NCBI RefSeq assembly: GCF_005048225.1 | Contig: NZ_SUNI01000001.1 | Location: 310,001-374,000, forward strand | From: Paracoccus gahaiensis | Lineage (GTDB): Bacteria; Pseudomonadota; Alphaproteobacteria; Rhodobacterales; Rhodobacteraceae | DNA length: 64,000 nt | Reading direction: 5' to 3' | Shown: positions 25,370-33,771 of the stretch, in pieces | Numbering within the stretch: position 1 is the stretch's first letter | Layout of the letters: every line of letters starts with the position of its first letter | The notes under the pieces: model-generated | What the model was told of the DNA's origin: nothing | Databases searched by the model: none | The model's input: only the letters and a program-made list of their open reading frames with translations | Position numbers and translations under genes: made by a program

Positions 25370-27331
25370 ATGGCCGACGACCTTCTTTCCGGCAACGCCG
25401 CCAGCGACGCCTATTCCGCCTCCTCGATCGAGGTGCTGGAGGGGCTGGAGCCCGTCCGCAAGCGCCCCGGCATGTATATCGGCGGCACCGACGAACGCGC
25501 GCTGCACCATCTGGTGGCCGAGATCCTGGACAACTCGATGGACGAGGCGGTGGCCGGCCATGCCAGCCGCATCGAGGTCGAGTTGCTGGCCGATTACAGC
25601 GTCGTCGTGCGCGACAACGGGCGCGGCATCCCCATCGACCCGCATCCCAAGTTCCCCGGCAAGTCCGCGCTGGAGGTGATCCTGTGCACCCTGCATGCGG
25701 GGGGCAAGTTCTCGGGCGACACCTACCAGACCTCGGGCGGCTTGCACGGGGTCGGCGCATCTGTGGTCAATGCGCTGTCGGATCTGATGGTCGTGCAGGT
25801 CGCGCGCAACAAGGAACTCTATGAACAGCGCTTCTCGCGCGGCATCCCGCAGGGGCCGGTGGCCAGGATCGGCGCGGCGCCGAACCGGCGCGGCACCACC
25901 GTGACCTTCCATGCCGACGAGGAGATCTTCGGCCATCACCGCTTCAAGCCCGCGCGGCTGATCAAGATGGTCAAGTCCAAGGCCTACCTGTTCTCGGGCG
26001 TCGAGATCCGCTGGAAGTCCGAGATCGACGATGGCGAGACCCCGCGCGAGGCCACGTTCCGCTTTCCCGGCGGTCTGGCCGATTATCTGGCCGAGGTCCT
26101 GGCCGGCGCCAGCACCTATTCCGACCGCCCCTTCGCGGGCGGCGTCGATTTCCGCGAGAAGTTCGGCGTGCCGGGCAAGGTCGATTGGGCGATCACCTGG
26201 ACCCCCGCCCGCGACGGCTTCATCCAGTCCTATTGCAACACCGTCCCCACCCCCGAGGGCGGCACGCATGAGCTGGGCTTCTGGACCGCCATCCTCAAGG
26301 GCGTGCGCGCCTATGGCGAGCGGGTGAACAACAAGAAGGCCGCGCAGATCACCCGCGAGGATCTGGGCGTGGGCGGCTGCGCGCTGGTCAGCTGCTTCAT
26401 CCGCGAGCCCGAATTCGTGGGCCAGACCAAGGACCGGCTGGCCACGACCGAAGCCGCGCGCCTGGTCGAGGGCGCGGTGCGCGACCATTTCGACAACTGG
26501 CTGGCCGCCGACACGAAATCGGCGGGCGCGATCCTGGACTTCCTGATCCTGCGCGCCGAGGAACGCCTCAAGCGCCGCCAGGAAAAGGAGACCGCCCGCA
26601 AGACCGCCACCAAGAAGCTGCGCCTGCCCGGCAAGCTGGTCGATTGCAGCGCCACCAACCGCGAGGGGACCGAGCTGTTCATCGTCGAGGGCGATTCGGC
26701 CGGGGGCAGCGCCAAGATGGCCCGCGACCGCACCAACCAGGCGCTGCTGCCTTTGCGCGGCAAGATCCTGAACGTGCTGGGCGCGGCCTCCTCGAAGATG
26801 GGCGCCAACCAGGAGATCAACGATCTCTGCCAGGCGCTTGGCGTCAGCATGGGCACGCGCTTCAATGTCGACGACCTGCGCTATGACAAGATCATCATCA
26901 TGACCGATGCCGATGTGGACGGGGCGCATATCGCGTCCCTGCTGATGACGTTCTTCTTCACCCAGATGCGCCCGATGATCGACAAGGGTCATCTGTACCT
27001 GGCCTGCCCGCCGCTCTACCGCCTGACGCAGGGGGCGCACCGCATCTATGTCTCGGACGATGTCGAGAAGGAGCGGATGATGGAAAAGGGCCTGGGCGGG
27101 CGCGGCAAGATCGACGTGCAGCGCTTCAAGGGCCTGGGCGAGATGGACGCCAAGGACCTCAAGGACACGACGATGAACCCCAAGACGCGCAAGCTGATCC
27201 GGGTCAGCATCGACGATGACGAGGGCGGCGAGACCGGCGACCTGGTCGAGCGCCTGATGGGCAAGAAGCCCGAGTTGCGCTACGAATACATCCAAGAAAA
27301 CGCACGCTTCGTGGAAGAGCTAGATGTTTAA
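25370..27331 (+). CDS. parE: DNA topoisomerase IV subunit B
   Basis: The ATPase subunit of topoisomerase IV, which decatenates daughter chromosomes with ParC. The GHKL ATP site (EILDNSMDEAVAGHA, DNGRGIPID, TSGGLHGVG), the TOPRIM domain (VEGDSAGGSAK, TDADVDGAHI) and PLRGKILNV are clear. At 653 aa it matches ParE rather than the longer GyrB. The ATG at 25370 is chosen over a Pro-rich upstream extension. Its TAA stop is shared, on the opposite strand, with the stop of the HEPN gene. Confidence 0.95.
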   Translation: MADDLLSGNAASDAYSASSIEVLEGLEPVRKRPGMYIGGTDERALHHLVAEILDNSMDEAVAGHASRIEVELLADYSVVVRDNGRGIPIDPHPKFPGKSALEVILCTLHAGGKFSGDTYQTSGGLHGVGASVVNALSDLMVVQVARNKELYEQRFSRGIPQGPVARIGAAPNRRGTTVTFHADEEIFGHHRFKPARLIKMVKSKAYLFSGVEIRWKSEIDDGETPREATFRFPGGLADYLAEVLAGASTYSDRPFAGGVDFREKFGVPGKVDWAITWTPARDGFIQSYCNTVPTPEGGTHELGFWTAILKGVRAYGERVNNKKAAQITREDLGVGGCALVSCFIREPEFVGQTKDRLATTEAARLVEGAVRDHFDNWLAADTKSAGAILDFLILRAEERLKRRQEKETARKTATKKLRLPGKLVDCSATNREGTELFIVEGDSAGGSAKMARDRTNQALLPLRGKILNVLGAASSKMGANQEINDLCQALGVSMGTRFNVDDLRYDKIIIMTDADVDGAHIASLLMTFFFTQMRPMIDKGHLYLACPPLYRLTQGAHRIYVSDDVEKERMMEKGLGGRGKIDVQRFKGLGEMDAKDLKDTTMNPKTRKLIRVSIDDDEGGETGDLVERLMGKKPELRYEYIQENARFVEELDV

Positions 27332-28053
27332 TCCAGTTTAGAGAACGGACGGCACAAAAAATCTGGATATATCGAATCCAGATGCGGCAAGCGGTTTGTT
27401 CGGCTTGATGGAGCGGACATATAGTCTTTGAAGAAAGCTTCTATCCGCTCATCGAGGGCAGTTTTTCCATAGAACAGCGATCGAAGAAATGGCAGTTCGG
27501 GATGATCATTTGGCGGCCAGACGTCCAAGTGAATGCCAAACTGGATTGAGTAGATATCCTTGAGCAAATCACCCATTTCGCTCAAGGTGCTCTCAATCTC
27601 GGTAAGGCTCACCCAACCGACCCGCGCTTCCTGCTTCAGCGACGCTAGATCGGTATGTGCCAAGTGCTTGTCGCGACGTTGTCTGAGAGAATAAGCCCGA
27701 TTGCAAAGATCCTCCCGGCGTTCCTGACAATGCAGGCTTATTTCTGACGCCGGAAGCTTTGAAATCATGAGGTCGAACGATAAATTCACGAACTTCGTGC
27801 GCCCGGACTTTGCCGGATCCAACAAACGGCAAAGTCCGAGGACAATTGAGTCAAATAATGCGTCTTGAATAACTCTCGACAAAGCACCCGACGCAGCATT
27901 CATAATCTCGACACGTCTGACGTCGCCATACAGACCAGCATAAGCTCGCTTTTGCTCCATGATCTGAGCAAGGTGCAACCAGCAATATTCAAAGATAGCC
28001 TCGAGAGCTTCTGCGTCGCTTAATTCGTCGAGACGCTCCCATGGACGCTTCAT
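27328..28053 (-). CDS. HEPN domain protein, AbiU2-like (putative RNase/defence)
   Basis: A 241-aa all-helical protein. DALFDSIVLGLCRLLDPAKSG and the HEPN-type motif R127-DKHLA-H133 (R-x5-H) match the AbiU2-like HEPN family, whose members include phage-abortive-infection and toxin ribonucleases. Its base composition is strikingly AT-rich compared with both neighbours, indicating recent transfer. It starts 5 bases after the hemF stop and shares its own stop tetranucleotide (TTAA) with parE, so it fits exactly between two housekeeping stop codons. No cognate antitoxin or transposase is visible. Activity is inferred, not shown. Confidence 0.72.
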   Translation of the reverse strand: MKRPWERLDELSDAEALEAIFEYCWLHLAQIMEQKRAYAGLYGDVRRVEIMNAASGALSRVIQDALFDSIVLGLCRLLDPAKSGRTKFVNLSFDLMISKLPASEISLHCQERREDLCNRAYSLRQRRDKHLAHTDLASLKQEARVGWVSLTEIESTLSEMGDLLKDIYSIQFGIHLDVWPPNDHPELPFLRSLFYGKTALDERIEAFFKDYMSAPSSRTNRLPHLDSIYPDFLCRPFSKLD

Positions 28054-28058
28054 CAGGC

Positions 28059-28925
28059 TCACACCCACTTCGCCAGGGGCGGCAGGCTCATCAGGACCGC
28101 ATCTGCGTTGTGGCCGGTCTCCAGCCCGAACTTGGTGCCCCGGTCGTAGACGAGGTTGTATTCGGCATAGAGGCCCCGGTGGATCAGCTGCGTGTCGCGG
28201 TCGGCCTCGGTGAAGGGGTCTGCCATGCGCGCCTCGGCCAAAGGCAGGAAGGCGGGCAGGAAGGCCTCGCCCACGGCGCGGGTGAAGGCGAAATCGGCCT
28301 GCCAGTCGTCGGTGTTCAGGTCGTCGTAGAAGATCCCGCCCACGCCCCGCGCCCGGCCGCGATGGGGGATGAAGAAATACTCGTCCGCCCAGGCCTTGAA
28401 GCGGTCGTAGTAATCGGCGCCGTGGGGCGCGCAGGCCTCCCGCAGGGTGTCGTGGAAATGCGCGGTGTCCTCGGGGTATTCGAGGCAGGGGTTCAGGTCG
28501 GTGCCGCCGCCGAACCACCAGGCGCCGGGCGTCCAGAACATGCGGGTGTTCATGTGGACCGCCGGGGCATGCGGGTTCTGCATATGCGCGACCAGGCTGA
28601 TGCCCGAGGCCCAGAAGCGCGGATCGCTGTCCATGCCCGCGACGCCGCGCGCGGCCATCGCCGCCTGCGCGCGGGGCGCCAGCGTGCCATGGACCTGCGA
28701 CCAGTTCACGCCGACCTTCTCGAAGACCCGGCCGCCGCGCATCACCGACATCAGCCCGCCGCCACCGTCATTCTCGCGGGTGGTGGGGGTGACCTCGAAC
28801 CGGCCCGGGGCGGTGGGGCCCGCGGCGCGGTCCTCCAGCGCCTCGAAGGCCGCCACGATGCGGTCGCGCAGGGTGTGGAACCAGTCGGCGGCGTCGTGGC
28901 GTTGGTCGTCCATGGCATCGGTCAT
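28059..28925 (-). CDS. hemF: Oxygen-dependent coproporphyrinogen-III oxidase
   Basis: Aerobic decarboxylation of coproporphyrinogen III to protoporphyrinogen IX in heme synthesis. TRENDGGGGLMSVM, PHAPAVHMNTRMF, WFGGGTDLNPCL, HRGRARGVGGIFYDD and the C-terminal YNLVYDRGTKFGL are standard HemF motifs. It is 288 aa from 28925; an in-frame ATG at 28913 is possible. The transcript probably continues into the HEPN gene 5 bases downstream. Confidence 0.96.
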   Translation of the reverse strand: MTDAMDDQRHDAADWFHTLRDRIVAAFEALEDRAAGPTAPGRFEVTPTTRENDGGGGLMSVMRGGRVFEKVGVNWSQVHGTLAPRAQAAMAARGVAGMDSDPRFWASGISLVAHMQNPHAPAVHMNTRMFWTPGAWWFGGGTDLNPCLEYPEDTAHFHDTLREACAPHGADYYDRFKAWADEYFFIPHRGRARGVGGIFYDDLNTDDWQADFAFTRAVGEAFLPAFLPLAEARMADPFTEADRDTQLIHRGLYAEYNLVYDRGTKFGLETGHNADAVLMSLPPLAKWV

Positions 28926-29004
28926 CGGTGATCCGCCTCATTCGTGATTTGCAAACCTGCTTGCGTCGGCGCTAGCATCGCCCGACCCCTTAAAGAGAGC
29001 CGTC

Positions 29005-29421
29005 ATGCGCCGCAACACCGCCCTTGCCCTGAGCCTTGCCCTGCCCTTGGCGCTGGCCGCCTGCGGCACCCCGCAGGAACGCTGCATCGACCGCAATACC
29101 AGCGAATACCGGACGATCAGCGCGCTTCTGGCCGAGGTCGAGGGGAACCTGGCCCGCGGCTATTCCTGGCAGGAGCGGCAGGTGGTCCGCACCCGCTTCG
29201 AGCAGTGCCGCCGGGTCTATCGCGACCGGGACGGGCAGCAGCACGTCACGACCTATGGCTGCTGGCGCGACTATGTGGACAGCGAACGGTACCGGGTGCC
29301 GATCGACCCGGCCGCGGAGACGCGCAAGCGCGACGGGCTGGAGGCGCGGCAGGCGGCGCTGTCGGGGGGCGCGCGGGCTGCCGTGTCGGCCTGCCGGGAG
29401 GCCTTTCCCGAGGAGGCGTAG
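29005..29421 (+). CDS. Small predicted lipoprotein
   Basis: A 138-aa protein with a classic lipoprotein signal: basic MRRN, a hydrophobic run and the lipobox LAAC (Cys20). The mature part is hydrophilic with four further Cys (in QERCID, EQCRRV, YGCWRD and SACREA), possibly two disulfides in the periplasm. I recognise no functional family; similar small Cys-containing lipoproteins occur in Rhodobacterales. Single gene, followed by repeat copy D and the convergent SDR gene. Confidence 0.75.
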   Translation: MRRNTALALSLALPLALAACGTPQERCIDRNTSEYRTISALLAEVEGNLARGYSWQERQVVRTRFEQCRRVYRDRDGQQHVTTYGCWRDYVDSERYRVPIDPAAETRKRDGLEARQAALSGGARAAVSACREAFPEEA

Positions 29422-29441
29422 CGCGGTCTGGGGGCGCCGCA

Positions 29442-29504
29442 GGGGGGCGCTGCCCCCCATCGCGTGCCGCGATGCCCCCCGGGATATTTCGGCCAAGATG
29501 AAAG
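29442..29504 (+). repeat. Intergenic repeat, copy D
   Basis: Hairpin GGGGGGC-GCT-GCCCCCC (29442-29458) is followed, 24 bases on, by the core GATATTTCGGCCAAGATGAA starting at 29483. It fills the gap between the lipoprotein stop (29421) and the SDR stop (29511). Confidence 0.85.
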
Positions 29505-29510
29505 CTGGCG

Positions 29511-30317
29511 TCAGAGGATCTGGGCGGTGACCGGGTCGGCCAGGCTGCGGCCGCCATCGACGGTGATGATCTGGCCGGTCACGAAGCGGGCGCCGTCGCT
29601 GCAGAGATAATGCACCGTCTCGGCCAGCTCGTCGGCGGCGGCGATGCGGCCCAGGGGCGTGCCGGCGATGATCAGGGCGCGGGTGTCGGGATTGTCCTTC
29701 AGCGCACATTGCAACTCGTGCGACATGACGCTGCTGAAGCTGACGCCGTTGACGCGGATGCGGTGCGGAGCCAGCGCCAGGGCCAAGCCGCGCGTGGCCT
29801 GTTCCTGTGCAGCGCAGGCGATGGAATAGCCCAGCATCGAGGGCACCGGGCGCCGCGCCGCCAGGGTCGAGATGTTGACGATCGCGCCGGTCTGGCTGGC
29901 GGTGCCCTCGCCCTCGGCCTGGCGGATCATCCGCTTGGCGACCATCTGCGACAGGCGCAGCCCGGCCAGCATGTTCTGGCGCAGCATCTCCTCGAGCGCG
30001 TCCATGTCGGTGTCCAGGGGATCGCTGCCCCGCACGAAGCGATGCGCATTGACCAGGATGTCGACCCGGTCGAAGGCGTCCAGCGTGGCCGAGAGCAGGT
30101 TCGCCATGGCCAGCTTTTCGGACATGTTGCCCACGAAGCGGCGTACCTGCGTCTGGCCATCCTCGTAATCCGAGACGACCGAATTCAGCGCCGCCTCGTC
30201 GCCATCGGCGAACATCACCGAAGCGCCGCGCTCGGCCAGATGCCGGGCGATGGCCAGGCCCACGCCGCGCGCCGCCCCGGTCACGATGGCGGTCTTGCCC
30301 TGGATCGAGAGGGTCAT
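29511..30317 (-). CDS. SDR family protein with altered catalytic motif
   Basis: A 268-aa short-chain dehydrogenase/reductase fold. The cofactor motif T13-G-A-A-R-G-V-G20 is intact and the C-terminus has the usual VTGQIITVDGG. However, the active-site YxxxK reads Y164-S-I-A-C168, so the catalytic Lys is Cys (codon TGC), and the NNAG motif is NAHR. Oxidoreductase activity may be lost or changed. It overlaps the methyltransferase gene by 4 bases and is last in a clpS-methyltransferase-SDR run. A binding or regulatory role is possible. Confidence 0.85.
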   Translation of the reverse strand: MTLSIQGKTAIVTGAARGVGLAIARHLAERGASVMFADGDEAALNSVVSDYEDGQTQVRRFVGNMSEKLAMANLLSATLDAFDRVDILVNAHRFVRGSDPLDTDMDALEEMLRQNMLAGLRLSQMVAKRMIRQAEGEGTASQTGAIVNISTLAARRPVPSMLGYSIACAAQEQATRGLALALAPHRIRVNGVSFSSVMSHELQCALKDNPDTRALIIAGTPLGRIAAADELAETVHYLCSDGARFVTGQIITVDGGRSLADPVTAQIL

Positions 30318-31324
30318 CGCCGCGCGGCCTTGCGGGTCGTGGCGCTGCCCTTGCCGGCGGCGCTGGCCTCGATCACCTTGAAGCGGGTGTCGCCGGCGAT
30401 CTCGTGGACCTGGCCGAAATGCTGGGCCAGCACCTGCTCGTAGGGCAGGTGGCGATTGGCGACCATCCACAGCTTGCCCGCCCCGGTCAGCAGCCGCGCC
30501 GCCGTGGCGATGAAGGCGGCGCCGAGGCGCGGATCGGCCTCGCGCCCCGCATGGAAGGGCGGGTTCATGATCACGCCGTTCACCGGCTCCTTCAGCGCGA
30601 AGTCGCGGGCATCGGCCCAGTGGAAGCGGGCGCGCGGATCCGTGACGTTCTGCCGCGCCGAAGTCAGCGCCGCGTGGTCGGCCTCGACCAGATGCAGCTC
30701 GGTGACGCCGGCGCGGGCCAGGGCCTGTGCCGACAGCCAGCCCCAGCCCGCGCCCAGATCGACGATCCGCGTGGGCAGCTTGGGCGGCAGGTGATCGACC
30801 AGCATCCGCGAGCCCGGATCGACATGATCGGCCGAGAAGACGCCGGGCAGGGTCGTGAAGCCGGGCACGACCTCGCGGGCGCGGGCCTGCCACGCCTCGG
30901 GCAGGCCTTCCGGCGGCAGGGTCAGGCGGAAGATCTTGCCATGGGCCTTGCTGATCACCTCGGTCACCGGGGCCAGCGCGCGCAGTTCCTTGAGGAGCGC
31001 ATCGGCGCCGTCGGTCTTCTGCCCATCCACCCAGAGGGGCGCGCCGGGGGCCAGATGGGCGGCGGCCAGCGCCAAGCGGGCCCGGGCGGCCTCCTTGGCG
31101 CGCGGCAGGCGGACGATGGCGGTGTCGAAAGTGCCATCGACCGCCGGGCTGACGCGAAGGCCGCGCGCGGCCAGGCCGTCATGCTCGGCGACATGGCCCT
31201 GCACGATGGTCAGGTGCTGCGGGTCCAGCGGGGACAGATCCTCGGCGGCGGTCGCGCCGATGAACAGGACCTCGCCCCCGGGATGGCCATCCGGAAAGGC
31301 CAGGTCCAGTCGTGATTGGGTCAC
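30314..31324 (-). CDS. RsmC-like class I SAM-dependent methyltransferase
   Basis: A 336-aa two-domain protein. A degenerate N-terminal half is followed by a Rossmann methyltransferase with the SAM site RIVDLGAGWGWLSAQAL and the catalytic NPPFH motif near residue 254, which is typical of N2-guanine rRNA methyltransferases RsmC and RlmG. The probable substrate is 16S or 23S rRNA guanine. It lies 4 bases after clpS and overlaps the SDR gene. Confidence 0.85.
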   Translation of the reverse strand: MTQSRLDLAFPDGHPGGEVLFIGATAAEDLSPLDPQHLTIVQGHVAEHDGLAARGLRVSPAVDGTFDTAIVRLPRAKEAARARLALAAAHLAPGAPLWVDGQKTDGADALLKELRALAPVTEVISKAHGKIFRLTLPPEGLPEAWQARAREVVPGFTTLPGVFSADHVDPGSRMLVDHLPPKLPTRIVDLGAGWGWLSAQALARAGVTELHLVEADHAALTSARQNVTDPRARFHWADARDFALKEPVNGVIMNPPFHAGREADPRLGAAFIATAARLLTGAGKLWMVANRHLPYEQVLAQHFGQVHEIAGDTRFKVIEASAAGKGSATTRKAARR

Positions 31325-31328
31325 AGGG

Positions 31329-31658
31329 TTACTCTTTTTCCATGGTGCATTGCAGGGGATGCTGCTGGCGCCGGGCCAGTTCCATCACCTGGGCGACCTT
31401 CGTTTCGGCCACCTCGTGGGAGAAGACGCCCACCACCGCCACGCCCCGGCGATGCACGGTCAGCATGATCTCGATGGCTTGGGCATGGGTCATGTTGAAC
31501 AGGCGTTCCAGCACATGGACGACGAACTCCATCGGCGTGAAGTCGTCGTTCAGCAGCAGGACCTTGTACATCGGCGGGCGTTGCGACTTGCTGCGCGGCT
31601 TGACGGCCAGATCGGACTGGTCGTCGGGCATGTCGGGAGCGGTCATCCAGTGCGTCAT
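31329..31658 (-). CDS. clpS: ATP-dependent Clp protease adaptor ClpS
   Basis: The N-recognin adaptor that delivers N-degron substrates to ClpAP. The core [23 protein letters not shown] and the C-terminal [18 protein letters not shown] are typical. It is 109 aa from the ATG at 31658 or 105 aa from the one at 31646; the first follows AGGAACG at a slightly long distance. The methyltransferase gene follows 4 bases downstream. clpA is not in the window. Confidence 0.93.
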   Translation of the reverse strand: MTHWMTAPDMPDDQSDLAVKPRSKSQRPPMYKVLLLNDDFTPMEFVVHVLERLFNMTHAQAIEIMLTVHRRGVAVVGVFSHEVAETKVAQVMELARRQQHPLQCTMEKE

Positions 31659-31892
31659 CGGCGGGGGTCGTTCCTGAATGCTGCGGGCGGCGGGGCGGCC
31701 GGTGCCGGCCCCTGGGGTGAAATATAGCGCAAAGCGGCCCGGATGAAAGCCCCCCGCGCGGATCACCCCGGTTCGCGCGGAAGATGAATTTAGATGGAAT
31801 GCACGGTTCCAAGGAAAAAACTCCCGTGCTATTCTCATGTGATTAACGACGGGCGTGCGACAAACGACGTGCCCGCTTGAGGCAGAGAGACA

Positions 31893-33599
31893 GTGACAGT
31901 GAACAGATTTCCCCAAGTCTTCCGGGTGCTGCGTCAGGCCGTGCTGGCCACCCTTCTGCTGTCCCTTCCGGCAGCAGCGGCGCCCTTCGCGGCCTATGTG
32001 ATGGATGCCCGGACAGGACAGCCCATCTATCGCCAGAACGCCGACACCCGGCTGCATCCCGCGTCGCTCACCAAGATGATGACGCTCTACATGGCCTTCT
32101 CGGCCATCGAGCGGGGGCAGGTCCGGCTGGATTCGCGCTTCACCATCTCCAGCAAGGCCGCCAACGAGCCGCCCTCCAAGCTGGGCCTGCGCGCGGGCCA
32201 GAAGATCGAGCTGCGCTATCTGATCCGCGCCGCCGCGATCAAGTCGGGCAACGACGCCGCCACCGCCCTGGGCGAGGGGCTGGCGGGATCCGAGCAGGCC
32301 TTCACCCAGCAGATGACCCAGATGGCCCGCGCCCTGGGCATGAACAACACCCAGTTCCGCAACGCCCACGGGCTGACGCAGGAGGGGCATTACTCGACCG
32401 CCCATGACATGAGCATCCTGGGCCGTCACCTGTTCTATGATTTCCCCCAGTATTACAACCTGTTCTCGCGCCGCACGGCGGATGCGGGCATCGCGCAGGT
32501 GACTGCGACCAACCGTCGCTTCCTGGACGACTATCCGGGCGCGGACGGGATCAAGACCGGCTACACCCGGGCGGCGGGCTTCAACCTGACCGCCTCGGCG
32601 CAGCGCGGCAACAAGCGGCTGATCGCCACGGTCTTCGGCGGCACCTCGACCGCGCAGCGCAATCAGGTGATGGCGGAACTGCTGGACAACAGCTTCCCCC
32701 GCATCCCCGACCGCGTCCGCGAGGTCAAGCCGCAGCGTCCGCGCATGCTGGTCCAGTCGACGACCCGTCGCGCCCAGGTTGCAGCCAGCCCGGCGGCGAC
32801 GCAGCCCGAACCGCAGCGCATGGTGCTGCAGGCCTCGCCGCCGCCCTCGACCCGCCCGGCGGCCCAGCCTTCTGTCGCGGCCGTGGCTGCCGCCGCGCCC
32901 TCGGCGGTGGATCTGACCGAGGCGCTGCGCCGTGCAGGCGCCACGGCCCCTGCCCCGGCCGCCCCGGGAATCGCGCTGGCCAACAGCCTGCGTCCCCGTG
33001 CCCGGCCCGGCGCGGCGGCGCCCGCAAGCCCCGCCGCCATCGAAGAGGCGATCGCCACGGCGGTGGCCTCGGATGCGGCGCCGGCAGCCTCGGCCAGCCT
33101 TGCGGCCCCGGTGCTGGCGGCCTCGAACCGCCCCGCGCCCTCGCCCCGCCGCAGCGCGAGCACCGCCGCCGTGACCGAACCTCGGCAGGTCGCCGCAGCG
33201 CCCGAGCCTGCCGCCCCGCAGCCGCAGGCGGCCCCGGGCAGCCTGTCGCTGGACAGCTCGAACGCCCCCCGGCCCCGGTCCGAGACGGTGATTCTGGCCG
33301 CGATGGGCGAAGGCGATCTGGGCAGCCCCGAGGCGCTGGAGGTCGTGCGCCGCCCGACCGACAGCGGCCGCAACTGGGGGGTCTCGCTTGGCCTGACCAC
33401 CTCGCAGGCCGAGGCGGACCGGCTGCTGCTGGGTCTGGCGCTGCAGGACGGCAACCTCTTCGGGCGGGCCAGCCGTCAGGTGGCCAATACCAACCGGGGA
33501 TTCGAGCCGCGATTCGGCAACCTATCCAAGGGACATGCCGAACTGGCCTGCGAGCGCATGCACAGCCGCTCGCGCCCCTGCACCGTCGTCGGGAACTGA
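31893..33599 (+). CDS. D-alanyl-D-alanine carboxypeptidase with C-terminal SPOR domain
   Basis: A low-molecular-weight penicillin-binding protein (S11 family) that trims the terminal D-Ala of peptidoglycan stem peptides. Catalytic motifs are S58-L-T-K61, S118-G-N120 and K221-T-G223. An N-terminal signal peptide is cut near AAAAPF. About residues 280-480 form a long Ala/Pro-rich linker, and the final 75 residues ([19 protein letters not shown]) resemble a SPOR domain that would bind denuded septal glycan, suggesting action at the division site. The start is GTG at 31893, with a second in-frame GTG at 31899. Confidence 0.88.
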   Translation: MTVNRFPQVFRVLRQAVLATLLLSLPAAAAPFAAYVMDARTGQPIYRQNADTRLHPASLTKMMTLYMAFSAIERGQVRLDSRFTISSKAANEPPSKLGLRAGQKIELRYLIRAAAIKSGNDAATALGEGLAGSEQAFTQQMTQMARALGMNNTQFRNAHGLTQEGHYSTAHDMSILGRHLFYDFPQYYNLFSRRTADAGIAQVTATNRRFLDDYPGADGIKTGYTRAAGFNLTASAQRGNKRLIATVFGGTSTAQRNQVMAELLDNSFPRIPDRVREVKPQRPRMLVQSTTRRAQVAASPAATQPEPQRMVLQASPPPSTRPAAQPSVAAVAAAAPSAVDLTEALRRAGATAPAPAAPGIALANSLRPRARPGAAAPASPAAIEEAIATAVASDAAPAASASLAAPVLAASNRPAPSPRRSASTAAVTEPRQVAAAPEPAAPQPQAAPGSLSLDSSNAPRPRSETVILAAMGEGDLGSPEALEVVRRPTDSGRNWGVSLGLTTSQAEADRLLLGLALQDGNLFGRASRQVANTNRGFEPRFGNLSKGHAELACERMHSRSRPCTVVGN

Positions 33600-33619
33600 T
33601 CCCCGACGTCTCGGACTCG

Positions 33620-33647
33620 CGCCCCGTCCCTGAAAAGGGGCGGGGCG
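33620..33647 (+). terminator. Terminator hairpin of the D,D-carboxypeptidase gene
   Basis: CGCCCCGTCCC pairs with GGGGCGGGGCG (11 bp, one G-T pair) around TGAAAA, followed by TTGTC, 20 bases after the stop. Confidence 0.7.
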
Positions 33648-33678
33648 TTGTCATGTCCGAAGGGGCGGCGCGCAACGC

Positions 33679-33714
33679 AAAAACCCCGGAACCGGCGGCG
33701 ACCGGTCCGGGGTT
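33679..33714 (-). terminator. Intrinsic terminator of ychF
   Basis: AACCCCGG-A-ACCGG pairs with CCGGT-CCGGGGTT (13 bp with one bulge) around CGGCGA. On the minus strand it ends in a run of five T residues, 58 bases after the ychF stop. Confidence 0.75.
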
Positions 33715-33771
33715 GGACGAGATGACGTCAGGCGCGCCCGGGGTTTCCCGAGGGCAGCCGTCCGGCCTCCC

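Noticed and set aside
24278-27295. A 1005-codon open frame on the minus strand across parE and GST
   Set aside because: It is antisense to clear housekeeping genes, is full of His/Ala/Gly/Arg runs typical of shadow frames in high-GC DNA, and shows no motif.
27300-28060. Insertion sequence or integrase carrying the HEPN gene
   Set aside because: No transposase frame, terminal inverted repeats or target duplication could be seen around the AT-rich segment.
27328-28518. A 396-aa frame joining part of hemF to the HEPN protein
   Set aside because: The N-terminal part is an off-frame reading of hemF; the HEPN gene has its own ATG at 28053 directly after the hemF stop.
31741-31795. A possible sixth repeat copy (GGATGAAAGCCCCCC and GAAGATGAATTT upstream of the D,D-carboxypeptidase)
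   Set aside because: Only short pieces resemble the core; the GATATTT and GCCAAG parts are absent.
31807-31835. TTCCAA-N17-TATTCT as promoter of the D,D-carboxypeptidase
   Set aside because: The -35 element is poor and no other evidence supports it.
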